Part shown: positions 6,053 to 12,542 of the stretch, piece by piece
Position numbering within the stretch: position 1 is the stretch's first letter
Layout of the letters: each line of letters begins with the position of its first letter
DNA from: a virus
DNA length: 25,371 nt
Strand: one strand, 5' to 3'
Virus record (IMG/VR): IMGVR_UViG_3300029319_000456
Location: 1-25,371 of that record
Notes under the pieces: model-generated
Database searches by the model: none
What the model was told of the DNA's origin: nothing
What the model saw: only the letters and a program-made list of their open reading frames with translations
Made by a program: the position numbers and the translations under genes

Positions 6053-6456
6053 TTTATTTTTTTCTCCCCATAGGCACCATAATAGTCATCACAATAGTCC
6101 CCATGTTTTAGATAATGTTTTAGATGTCTTATATATCCTTCTGCACTATGATACTTTGCCTTTGCACCTTTGACATCTTTTCGCATTTCGTATCTCAAAG
6201 TGGACATCAAATCTTTCTGGGACTTGATCCAACTCTTAACATTTTTTGCAGATAACACATGGTCATCATCTAGTGCGAGAACAGAATGATGTATTGATTC
6301 ATTCTTTGCTGGTTTCCTTGCAGCACGAGCCTTCGCAAGACGTTCTGCTGCAGCAACCTTTTGTTCTGGTGTCATGGGTTTCCTTTTCTTTTTAGGTTTA
6401 GGTTGAACCCATCCATCATTAGTAGTTGTTGATGCCACTATTTTTTTTCTACTCAT
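6022..6456 (-). CDS. conserved basic phage protein, unknown function
   Basis: This 144-residue, Lys/Arg-rich protein begins with a disordered basic tail (KPKKKRKPMTPEQKVAAAER, LAKARAARK), then has a SIHHSVLALDDDHVLSAKNV segment and a helical part ending in a His/Tyr-rich tail (GDYCDDYYGAYGEKK). It is a recurring T4-like marine phage protein without an assigned function. The basic tail suggests nucleic-acid or ribosome contact; the immediately upstream gene is bS21. It overlaps that gene by 8 bases. Confidence 0.75.
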   Translation of the reverse strand: MSRKKIVASTTTNDGWVQPKPKKKRKPMTPEQKVAAAERLAKARAARKPAKNESIHHSVLALDDDHVLSAKNVKSWIKSQKDLMSTLRYEMRKDVKGAKAKYHSAEGYIRHLKHYLKHGDYCDDYYGAYGEKKIKWQTITPKGM

Positions 6457-6670
6457 TAGGCCATTGTCCTTGTTCCTTGAGTTTATCCACTTTCTTCAAC
6501 CACCTTCTTCTACCAGCAGCTCGTTGAAGTCTCTTTTTTTCACCTTTACTTCTAAAGGCAGTTCGTTCTCTCAGTTCGTTGAAGACACCCTCAGTTTGCA
6601 TACGTTTCTTTAGAACTCGCAATGCACCATTGAGGTCATCTCCACGAACTGTTACTTTTAATCCAGACAA
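6449..6670 (-). CDS. rpsU: phage-encoded ribosomal protein bS21
   Basis: The protein aligns by eye with bS21: VTVRGDDLNGALRVLKKRM near the start, then EGVFNELRERTAFRSKGEKK and a basic tail QRAAGRRRWLKK. bS21 sits on the 30S platform and helps initiation. I place the start at a TTG (6670), giving 73 residues, the usual bS21 length: AGGA lies six bases before it, and it starts ten bases after the lipoprotein stop. An ATG at 6694 has no ribosome site, and a frame to 6751 would overlap the lipoprotein gene by 71 bases. Phage bS21 could replace the host copy and bias translation. It is known in pelagiphages, whose role for it is still inferred. Confidence 0.85.
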   Translation of the reverse strand: MSGLKVTVRGDDLNGALRVLKKRMQTEGVFNELRERTAFRSKGEKKRLQRAAGRRRWLKKVDKLKEQGQWPNE

Positions 6671-6680
6671 AGTTTTTCCT

Positions 6681-7355
6681 CTATTCTGCCGCATCAACAA
6701 CTTTGTTGATTTCAGTTTCAATGTTTGACATTGATAAAGCCTGATCTTCATCTTTTGATGCGTCTACTTCATTTTGAAGTTCTTTCCATGCGTTAGTAGA
6801 ACGAATCTTACCATAGACCATACGATCTTTCATCATACGGTTCATAATAATCTTACGAGCCTCATCCTCTGAATACTCAAGTAAAACATATGCACGAAAC
6901 TGTGTTCCTGTTGGATATATCTCCATCTCTTTTGGATTGTAACCAGCAACATCAACTGATGCAATCACATTCTTTGTGACCTTCTCAACCTCTGACATTG
7001 TGGTTGCAGACACATCATCATCTGTACCAAGTCGTGTTACAAATGTTTTCATCATTGCATCCAACTTACCATTGATACGATCTGCAAGAGTGTATTTTGC
7101 GTTGAGTGTCGCCATGTCAATAGACAATTGCAAGTCTGGTGACTGTGCAGTACCAACACTATAAATTGACTTTTCGTCAGTTGGTAATGTTGTGAACCAA
7201 GATGGAACTGTCTTAGCTGCAGCCTCTACCTTTTCTTGTTTATACTCAACAGATGAGGTATTTAACATCTGTGTCGCATCTGGATTTTTAGAACAAGCAC
7301 CAAGTGCAAGAACACTTCCTAATACTCCAACAGTTACATAATTTAGATTATTCAT
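6681..7355 (-). CDS. LPP20-like lipoprotein
   Basis: This 224-residue protein has a lipoprotein signal: a short hydrophobic stretch with the lipobox LALGAC, Cys21 being the lipidated residue. The mature part resembles the LPP20 family (PSWF near residue 52, YSVGTAQSPDLQLSIDMATL, then AKYTLADRI), followed by a region with AYVLLEYSEDEARKIIMNRM. It should be anchored in the outer or inner membrane facing the periplasm. Similar genes occur in other marine T4-like phages. The role is unknown; exclusion or envelope stabilisation are speculation. Its start overlaps the 44-residue gene by one base (TAATG). Confidence 0.8.
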   Translation of the reverse strand: MNNLNYVTVGVLGSVLALGACSKNPDATQMLNTSSVEYKQEKVEAAAKTVPSWFTTLPTDEKSIYSVGTAQSPDLQLSIDMATLNAKYTLADRINGKLDAMMKTFVTRLGTDDDVSATTMSEVEKVTKNVIASVDVAGYNPKEMEIYPTGTQFRAYVLLEYSEDEARKIIMNRMMKDRMVYGKIRSTNAWKELQNEVDASKDEDQALSMSNIETEINKVVDAAE

Positions 7356-7489
7356 TATTTCAAGCCCTCCAAGACTTCTATAGATTTATCTACTCCACCA
7401 GAATCAACAAATAAGTCTAACATCTCTGGCATGATGTTATACTCCACTAAACATACTCCAATAATAATTCCTATTGCTACTTTGAACAA
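7355..7489 (-). CDS. 44-residue membrane-anchored small protein (TTG start)
   Basis: A TTG at 7489 preceded by GGAGG at five bases opens a 44-residue frame ending in TAATG at the lipoprotein start. The first 15 residues (MFKVAIGIIIGVCLV) form a membrane helix, followed by an acidic tail (EYNIMPEMLDLFVDSGGVDK). It is the first gene after the promoter at 7513-7541. No other frame fits the 147-base gap. The function is unknown; pairing with the lipoprotein is suggested by coupling. Confidence 0.6.
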   Translation of the reverse strand: MFKVAIGIIIGVCLVEYNIMPEMLDLFVDSGGVDKSIEVLEGLK

Positions 7490-7503
7490 TTATGCCTCCA
7501 CAT

Positions 7504-7794
7504 TTAACTACCACTATACAACAAACTTAGTATTCTGTCAAGTCTATTTTCATTAGAAGTGTAATGATTTATATAATCATATGTACTAACCACTGGTGGC
7601 CGTTTGTACTTGACTTGATCTGTTACTGTTGGTTCTAACACCAGAATAGGTTTAGACCCTTTACAAACATATTCTGTTTTGGATGACAAAATTTGTCCAG
7701 CATCATCGAGTGTTACTGTTTTTTCATATTTACAATCTTGTGCGTATGCATTTAACGAAAATAATAATGCACAACTAAGAACTAAATATTTCAT
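7504..7794 (-). CDS. small exported protein
   Basis: The 96-residue product starts with a clear signal peptide (MKYLVLSCALLFSLNAYAQ, cut after AYA). The mature part is about 77 residues with two Cys (one in AQDCKYEKTV, one in EYVCKGSK) likely to form a disulfide in the periplasm. No family is recognised. The start overlaps the previous stop by four bases (ATGA). Its last 40 bases contain a promoter for the next transcript. Confidence 0.7.
   Translation of the reverse strand: MKYLVLSCALLFSLNAYAQDCKYEKTVTLDDAGQILSSKTEYVCKGSKPILVLEPTVTDQVKYKRPPVVSTYDYINHYTSNENRLDRILSLLYSGS
7513..7541 (-). promoter_or_regulatory. sigma70-type promoter (TTGACA-17-TATAGT)
   Basis: TTGACA lies at 7541-7536 and TATAGT at 7518-7513 on the minus strand, with a 17-base spacer. 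It lies within the 3' end of the exported-protein gene. It would drive the small membrane protein, the lipoprotein and bS21. Confidence 0.85.
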
Positions 7795-7997
7795 ACATAG
7801 TCACTCCAGAACTCACCCCAGAGTTCTTCTACAAATTCTAGTTGTTCATTTGCAGACATATGTGCAATATCATTCCAACACTTATCTCTTGTAAGTGCCA
7901 TGTGAAGTTCTGTGATATGTTCACAACCACCAATCCTAAGATTTACTGAATTGATAAACTGTTCTTCACAGTCCATTACATAACTTGACATTCCCAT
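7791..7997 (-). CDS. small hypothetical acidic protein
   Basis: This 68-residue acidic protein has three Cys (CEEQF, GGCEHITELHMAL, RDKCWNDIA) and a Trp-rich tail (VEELWGEFWSDYV). No domain is recognised. The start at 7997 has AAAGAGG at a good distance and is the first gene after the promoter at 8026-8054. The gene ends in an ATGA overlap with the exported-protein gene. Confidence 0.65.
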   Translation of the reverse strand: MGMSSYVMDCEEQFINSVNLRIGGCEHITELHMALTRDKCWNDIAHMSANEQLEFVEELWGEFWSDYV

Positions 7998-8025
7998 AAT
8001 ATACCTCTTTCTCTATTGTATATAC

Positions 8026-8054
8026 ATCCTACCACGATTCGGAAATGATGTCAA
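8026..8054 (-). promoter_or_regulatory. sigma70-type promoter (TTGACA-17-TAGGAT)
   Basis: TTGACA lies at 8054-8049 and TAGGAT at 8031-8026, with a 17-base spacer. The spacer holds CGAATCGTGG, the same core as the repeats near the promoters at 2560 and 3430 but on the other strand. The -35 box contains the TGA stop of the nuclease gene. Confidence 0.65.
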
Positions 8055-8386
8055 GTGTTTTTGTGCAGATTAATAAAATAATCTGCATCCACTACGACCA
8101 AAGGTTTGTGATTGTTTCTTTTGATAAAGACCACTGGCTCATACTTACCAGAGTTTTCTGTTGCCTGTTTGTATGATTCCCAGAGATTTATTTTTTCTTG
8201 ATTTTTACATTCGATTGAATATGGAAAGGTTTCTCGTGCAGCTCTTGCCATGATAAGATCTTCACCACCAGCACCCATAGAACGACTCTCTATGTCCTCT
8301 GGGTGAATGTCCAACACCTCAATGAGTTTATCACGAACCCATTGTTGGAATCTCCTACCTTTTGCTTTCGCCGATTGTGTTTTCAT
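8051..8386 (-). CDS. small PD-(D/E)xK-like nuclease
   Basis: The protein has 111 residues from the ATG at 8386; the frame extends to 8434 but that part overlaps the Cys-rich gene. The start is basic (KTQSAKAKGRRFQQWVRDKL). A likely active site follows: SRSMGAGGEDLIMARAARE with a conserved Asp, and FPYSIECKNQEKINLW with the Glu-x-Lys. This is the outline of a PD-(D/E)xK resolvase or endonuclease fold, and similar proteins occur in cyanophages. The DNA substrate is unknown. A nine-pair inverted repeat lies just before its stop. Confidence 0.72.
   Translation of the reverse strand: MKTQSAKAKGRRFQQWVRDKLIEVLDIHPEDIESRSMGAGGEDLIMARAARETFPYSIECKNQEKINLWESYKQATENSGKYEPVVFIKRNNHKPLVVVDADYFINLHKNT
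8064..8087 (-). repeat. perfect inverted repeat near the nuclease stop
   Basis: TGCAGATTA and TAATCTGCA flank a six-base spacer. The RNA hairpin would cover codons for DADYFINLHK of the nuclease and end ten bases before its stop. No T-run follows, so it is not a standard terminator. Confidence 0.45.
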
Positions 8387-8486
8387 TATCTGCCGTTCTT
8401 CCACAATCACAAACATCGCATCCACACCGACCACACTCTCCAGCTAAACAGTGACACTCGTGACCACATGATTCGCAACTATTCAT
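8355..8486 (-). CDS. Cys-rich 43-residue protein, probable zinc-binding
   Basis: The ATG at 8486 (an adjacent ATG at 8489 is also possible) follows GGAGTACG. The 43 residues include nine Cys and two His within positions 4-28: CESCGHECHC, then GECGRCGC and DVCDCG. This density suggests binding of one or two zinc ions. The N-terminus overlaps the zinc-ribbon gene by eight bases, and the C-terminus overlaps the nuclease start by 32. No family is recognised. Confidence 0.65.
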   Translation of the reverse strand: MNSCESCGHECHCLAGECGRCGCDVCDCGRTADNENTIGESKR

Positions 8487-8640
8487 CATCGTACTCCTCG
8501 TCATATCCGACTTCATCTTCCATGTCATCATCTAATGCATCACCACAAAATGGACAATGCCATACACTATATAGTCGTTTGTCCATATTGTGTTTTATGG
8601 AAAATTCTGCTTCACATGACAGGCACACAATTAATTTCAT
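8479..8640 (-). CDS. zinc-ribbon mini-protein
   Basis: The 53-residue frame from the ATG at 8640 overlaps the reductase stop by four bases (ATGA). Two CxxC pairs (Cys6/Cys9 in VCLSC, Cys29/Cys32 in HCPFC) are separated by 19 residues, a classic zinc ribbon, followed by a strongly acidic tail (DDDMEDEVGYDEEYDDE). Similar short proteins occur in T4-like marine phages. The acidic tail suggests interaction with a basic protein, or DNA mimicry, as a guess. Confidence 0.7.
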   Translation of the reverse strand: MKLIVCLSCEAEFSIKHNMDKRLYSVWHCPFCGDALDDDMEDEVGYDEEYDDE

Positions 8641-10553
8641 TGAATTTCACAAGCCCCTGCAACACAAGCAAGTTCTTGTGAACCAACTGTCATGTCCATA
8701 GATTCATATTCTGAGAGTTTACTCCAATCAACCTGTTTAGGCATCTTGTTCAATAAAAACTTATATTCTTTCTCATCACAATCTTGATAAGGTGCTTGTT
8801 GATATGTGTGTTCACTAAATGGTAAGAATGACACTCCAGACATCCAGTCAAAGTTTTTGTAAACCCATGAACCAACTTCCATCCACTCACTTTCTTTCAC
8901 AGAAATAGTCACAGATGGTTTGTGTTCACACCAATGTTTTTGATAGGTCAACCACAACTCCAACTGTTCAACAGCAGACATATCTGTTCTAAATACTGCA
9001 CCTCTATCTACTTTCATAGGGAATGAAAATACAGATGTGTTTGATGGATTCATTACATCATCCTCAACTGGAAAACCAATATCAGTCATCATCTTTGTCA
9101 GTGGATCTTTCTTATCACCACGAACAGTGCGAATATAATATGGATTGTGTCGTGCATGAATACCAGAGGCTGCATCTACAAGTTGTGATACTGTGCCAGA
9201 TGGTTTTACACAAGTGACCGCAGCAGATTGTGGGATACCCAACTTCTCTGCCCAGATTTTGTTTGTCTTGACTGCCTCTTCTCTCAAGTCATCAAGCAAC
9301 CCACTAAGATTTTTCTCTTTACCATTAGTCAAACAACAGTCCATGATACCAGTGAGTGAGACACCAAGTAGTCTTTCCTCTGCACAATTTTTTCTCCACA
9401 TTGCAGATACATATTTGAAGTTTGTAAGTGTAGATTGGAATGTCCCAAGGATGGTTGCAAGTCTTACTTTTTCCATAAGAGACTCTTTAGTATCTGAAGG
9501 TCTTACCACTACCTCTGAAAGATTACAAAACTCTCTATCTCGTAATATGATCTCTGAACAAGGATTCGTACCGAACTCATGTTCTGTATCTCTACGACCA
9601 TTCTTTGCAGCCATGCTCACTGCACTTGCACGATTGAAGATACCTCTTTCACCAGACTTGGAATCGTAAAGTGCTTTCCACTCATCCATGAAGATACCCA
9701 TGTCTGGTTTTTCTGTATAACAAGCAGAGTTGTTTGCAAGTGCTCGTTGTGGATTATCATTCCACCACTGACCCGCCTTTGCGTGTCTCATACGGTCATC
9801 AGAGAGGTTTGAGAGACTTATGAGAGCACTTCGTCTTACACCCCCTACTACGACTACCTCTGCTATCTTACAAACAATATCGTGACACTCAACAGAGGAT
9901 AGTTTTCTACCATTCGCACCTTTGAATACATTCACTGTAAAATTAAATAAATTTTCTAGTGGTGCAGGCCCAGATGCACGACCACCAAAAGTTTTAAGTG
10001 GTGCCCCTGCTGGTCTTACTTTTGATAGATCCCATTTTGGTATCTGTCCAATGTATAACATACCAACGAGTTCTTTGAACGCCTTTGCCCAACCTAATTT
10101 ACTGTCTGCAACTGTAATAACAGTATCAGACAAAAAGAACTCTTCTGCGACAACTGGTAGTTCAGCAATGTGTTGTCTTTCAACCGAAAAACCGACACCA
10201 GTTCCATTCATCAAAATGTATAGTATTTCATCAAATGATTGAATACGATTTATTGCAACATAAGAACAATTGTAACCAGCAATGTTTTCTCTTTTCAATG
10301 CATCACCAGCAGTCATCAAACATCTCATGGAAGGCATAACCTTCGTGGCCAAGACTGCGTTTTCTAGTTCTTTTCTATCTTTGTCTTCTAACTCATAACC
10401 AGTCATATCTTTTAGATGTTCTTTGAAGAAGTTAAAATATCTTCCTACTGTTTCGTTCCAAGTTTCTCTACGACCCTCTTTGGGCAACCATCTGGAGTAT
10501 CTTGATAGGTGAATAAATTCTTGATATGATGTTGGTAAAAAGTTATTAGGCAT
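8637..10553 (-). CDS. nrdJ: adenosylcobalamin-dependent (class II) ribonucleotide reductase
   Basis: The 638-residue protein reduces ribonucleotides to deoxyribonucleotides using vitamin B12, supplying DNA precursors. Matches to the monomeric class II type are AGYNCSY (Cys96), the NPCSEI motif (Asn330, Cys332, Glu334), FCNLSEV (Cys343) and the C-terminal CVAGAC (Cys630/Cys635). The spacing of Cys332 to Cys343 equals that of Cys408 to Cys419 in the Lactobacillus leichmannii enzyme, and the C-terminal C-x4-C pair mirrors Cys731/Cys736. GTGVGFSVERQ is also typical. It is shorter than that enzyme (739 residues). No partner subunit is needed. It overlaps the primase by 8 bases and has TGGAG before the ATG. 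The host must supply cobalamin. Confidence 0.93.
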   Translation of the reverse strand: MPNNFLPTSYQEFIHLSRYSRWLPKEGRRETWNETVGRYFNFFKEHLKDMTGYELEDKDRKELENAVLATKVMPSMRCLMTAGDALKRENIAGYNCSYVAINRIQSFDEILYILMNGTGVGFSVERQHIAELPVVAEEFFLSDTVITVADSKLGWAKAFKELVGMLYIGQIPKWDLSKVRPAGAPLKTFGGRASGPAPLENLFNFTVNVFKGANGRKLSSVECHDIVCKIAEVVVVGGVRRSALISLSNLSDDRMRHAKAGQWWNDNPQRALANNSACYTEKPDMGIFMDEWKALYDSKSGERGIFNRASAVSMAAKNGRRDTEHEFGTNPCSEIILRDREFCNLSEVVVRPSDTKESLMEKVRLATILGTFQSTLTNFKYVSAMWRKNCAEERLLGVSLTGIMDCCLTNGKEKNLSGLLDDLREEAVKTNKIWAEKLGIPQSAAVTCVKPSGTVSQLVDAASGIHARHNPYYIRTVRGDKKDPLTKMMTDIGFPVEDDVMNPSNTSVFSFPMKVDRGAVFRTDMSAVEQLELWLTYQKHWCEHKPSVTISVKESEWMEVGSWVYKNFDWMSGVSFLPFSEHTYQQAPYQDCDEKEYKFLLNKMPKQVDWSKLSEYESMDMTVGSQELACVAGACEIQ

Positions 10554-11544
10554 TGATTTTTCTCCATGTTGCGAACTTTATCTTGGCCATATTACCTTGA
10601 TAAGTATTGTTCTTTATTATTGTTTGTACTTCGTCTTTAGTTCTTCCAGATAGGATCATGTCATTTATATCTTTTTCTTTTACATCATCTGGCCATAATA
10701 CCACGTTGTAACCTTTGTCTATAATTTGTTCCATCTGTATCAAAATTTCTTTGTTTCTTCTTTCATTGTCAAAAACAATTGTCGTGTTTTCTTTTGGCAT
10801 ATCCTTCGCAAAATTTGATGAACCAGCAACAGCAAGACAGTTATCTAAAAACAAACTATCTATCGGCCCTTCCACCACATAGATAGGTTTAGATTTGTCT
10901 ACTCTATTAAGTCCGTATATTTTATTTCGGTCTGGATCAAGTTTAAAAGTAATATACTTTGGTTGTTCATTGCCAAATGACCTTCCTTGAAAACAAAACA
11001 AGTTATTATTCTCATCAAAGAATGGTATAACCAATCTAGGATGATCCCCCACAAGTGAGGGAAACTTATTTGGTATAACTGTATTCACCCACTTGTAAAA
11101 CTTTGGGGCAAAAAACAATTCATAGTGAAACTTCGTAGGTATCTTTCTGCTCTCAATAAACTTTTTCACTGGGTGATCATGTTGTAGTGATGATACTTTT
11201 TTGAGAGATTTGAGAGGTGAAGTTCCTTTCATAAAATTAGGTTGAGAGAACTTACCAATGTCCATTGGTTCGTCACTCTTTTTGTACTTTTCAAATATAT
11301 AGTCATTCCAAATCTTTGAGTCTACAAACTTTAGTAGGTTTGCAAAACTTTTTCCAACCCCACAGTTATGACACTTATATATAAGATTCGATTCTTTACG
11401 AAATACAAATCCACGAGCTTTACTCTGGGACTTTTGGGAATCACCACAATAAGGACAACGAAAGTTCCAAAGAAAATCGTTTGTTTTCTTAAATCGTGAA
11501 AGTTGTGATGATATTAGATTTAGATACTTTTGTTCAATATACAT
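10546..11544 (-). CDS. DNA primase, T4 gp61-like
   Basis: The 332-residue protein has a zinc finger (Cys30, Cys33, Cys58, Cys61: FRCPYCGDSQ and YKCHNCGVG), then a TOPRIM-type catalytic core: VVEGPIDSLFLDN (Glu225, Asp229), IVFDNERRNKE (Asp259) and LWPDDVKEKDIND. It makes RNA primers for lagging-strand synthesis with the phage helicase, not seen here. The start at 11544 lies only seven bases after the -10 box of its promoter, so the message may be leaderless or nearly so. It is followed by the reductase with an 8-base overlap. Confidence 0.9.
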   Translation of the reverse strand: MYIEQKYLNLISSQLSRFKKTNDFLWNFRCPYCGDSQKSQSKARGFVFRKESNLIYKCHNCGVGKSFANLLKFVDSKIWNDYIFEKYKKSDEPMDIGKFSQPNFMKGTSPLKSLKKVSSLQHDHPVKKFIESRKIPTKFHYELFFAPKFYKWVNTVIPNKFPSLVGDHPRLVIPFFDENNNLFCFQGRSFGNEQPKYITFKLDPDRNKIYGLNRVDKSKPIYVVEGPIDSLFLDNCLAVAGSSNFAKDMPKENTTIVFDNERRNKEILIQMEQIIDKGYNVVLWPDDVKEKDINDMILSGRTKDEVQTIIKNNTYQGNMAKIKFATWRKINA

Positions 11545-11551
11545 AAGACAG

Positions 11552-11580
11552 ATGATACACTAATAAACGTGTGTTGTCAA
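11552..11580 (-). promoter_or_regulatory. sigma70-type promoter (TTGACA-17-TATCAT)
   Basis: TTGACA lies at 11580-11575 and TATCAT at 11557-11552 on the minus strand, with a 17-base spacer. It would start transcription at about 11544-11546, at the primase ATG. The -35 box contains the TGA stop of the upstream gene (11577). It starts the block of replication genes. Confidence 0.82.
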
Positions 11581-11987
11581 GATAATATGAGAAATTTTTG
11601 TATGATGAAACCTACTACGATTGACCCACCGATAATCAACCATCTCCACTTTTCTAACACACCAACTCTGCCTGCCAACTCATTTCTAAGTTGTTGCATT
11701 TGTAGTGCCTGTTCTTTATGTTGTTCAGTAATCATATCGGTGAGTTCTTTGTAGTTTGTTGTGATACGAGAATGTAACTCTTTTATGTCTGTGGTGAACT
11801 CTGCATTTGCCCTTGCAGCAGCCTCCTCTTGGTTTGCAATCTTTTCTTCATGCACGGCAAGCATACGATTTACACAACTAGACACATCCGTAATCTTCTC
11901 AATCGCAACGTCTAGTCGTGAGAAAATTATTTTTATATCTGACACCTCTTTTTTAAGAAGTGCAACTTCTGTGTTTATATCTTGCAT
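11577..11987 (-). CDS. coiled-coil protein with C-terminal membrane anchor
   Basis: This 136-residue protein has a long helical, heptad-like region (LLKKEVSDIKIIFSRLDVAI through QALQMQQLRNELAGRVG) and ends in one membrane helix after LEKWRWLIIGGSIVVGFII. The coil-then-anchor layout resembles the XhlA type of phage membrane proteins that act with holins, but similar sequences in marine T4-like phages have no proven function. AAGGA precedes the ATG. A late promoter lies at 12006-12013. Confidence 0.7.
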   Translation of the reverse strand: MQDINTEVALLKKEVSDIKIIFSRLDVAIEKITDVSSCVNRMLAVHEEKIANQEEAAARANAEFTTDIKELHSRITTNYKELTDMITEQHKEQALQMQQLRNELAGRVGVLEKWRWLIIGGSIVVGFIIQKFLILS

Positions 11988-12005
11988 TATTTTTTCCTTA
12001 CCTAA

Positions 12006-12013
12006 TATTTATG
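12006..12013 (-). promoter_or_regulatory. T4-type late promoter variant (CATAAATA)
   Basis: CATAAATA lies in the short gap between the 12016 and 11987 genes. It differs from the T4 late consensus TATAAATA by one base. It lies 19 bases before the coil-anchor start. Confidence 0.5.
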
Positions 12014-12015
12014 TA

Positions 12016-12531
12016 TCATCTATTTGCTAGAGGATTGTCCAATGCTCTTTGTAATTGTTTTTCCATATCTGCCTCAAGATTTTGAATCTTCGTTTCTAAG
12101 ATATCACGAGTTGCAGTGTTTTCACGAATCAATAAATCTTTTTGAGCCACATACTGGTTTAACAAATCCTGACGTTTTACTTCAAATCGTTCCTCAGCAT
12201 CATCAATCGTAATACGAACATCATCCTCGACACCATTGATGTCATCCTCAACTTTATCAACAATGCGTTCCAAACGAACTATATCATCTCTTAGTCCGTT
12301 TTTAATATCACGAGAATATTCAAGTGCTTCATCTAATTTTGTTTCAAGCACAGCATTTTTAGCTGCGATCTCATCTGTGTCGATGTTTGCAATAATTTCT
12401 TTCATGTTCATGTAGTCTTTGTAAAACTCAAAGCCTGCCCATAGTCCACCACCAAGTGTTCCTATTAGTGGTAAAACGAGTAGGAGTTTAGAACCCCCTA
12501 CTTTGATTCCACCATATTCTATCTCTGCCAT
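12016..12531 (-). CDS. membrane-anchored coiled-coil protein
   Basis: The 171-residue protein has a short cytoplasmic head (MAEIEYGGIKVGGSK), one membrane helix at about residues 15-33 (LLLVLPLIGTLGGGLWAGF), and then a long charged coiled coil to the end (about residues 60-165). The pattern is shared by many T4-like marine phages. The function is unknown; a spanin-like or holin-accessory role is possible. The ribosome site AGGAG is good. It lies 11 bases after the stop of the Cys-repeat gene. Confidence 0.72.
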   Translation of the reverse strand: MAEIEYGGIKVGGSKLLLVLPLIGTLGGGLWAGFEFYKDYMNMKEIIANIDTDEIAAKNAVLETKLDEALEYSRDIKNGLRDDIVRLERIVDKVEDDINGVEDDVRITIDDAEERFEVKRQDLLNQYVAQKDLLIRENTATRDILETKIQNLEADMEKQLQRALDNPLANR

Positions 12532-12542
12532 TTCTCTCTCTC

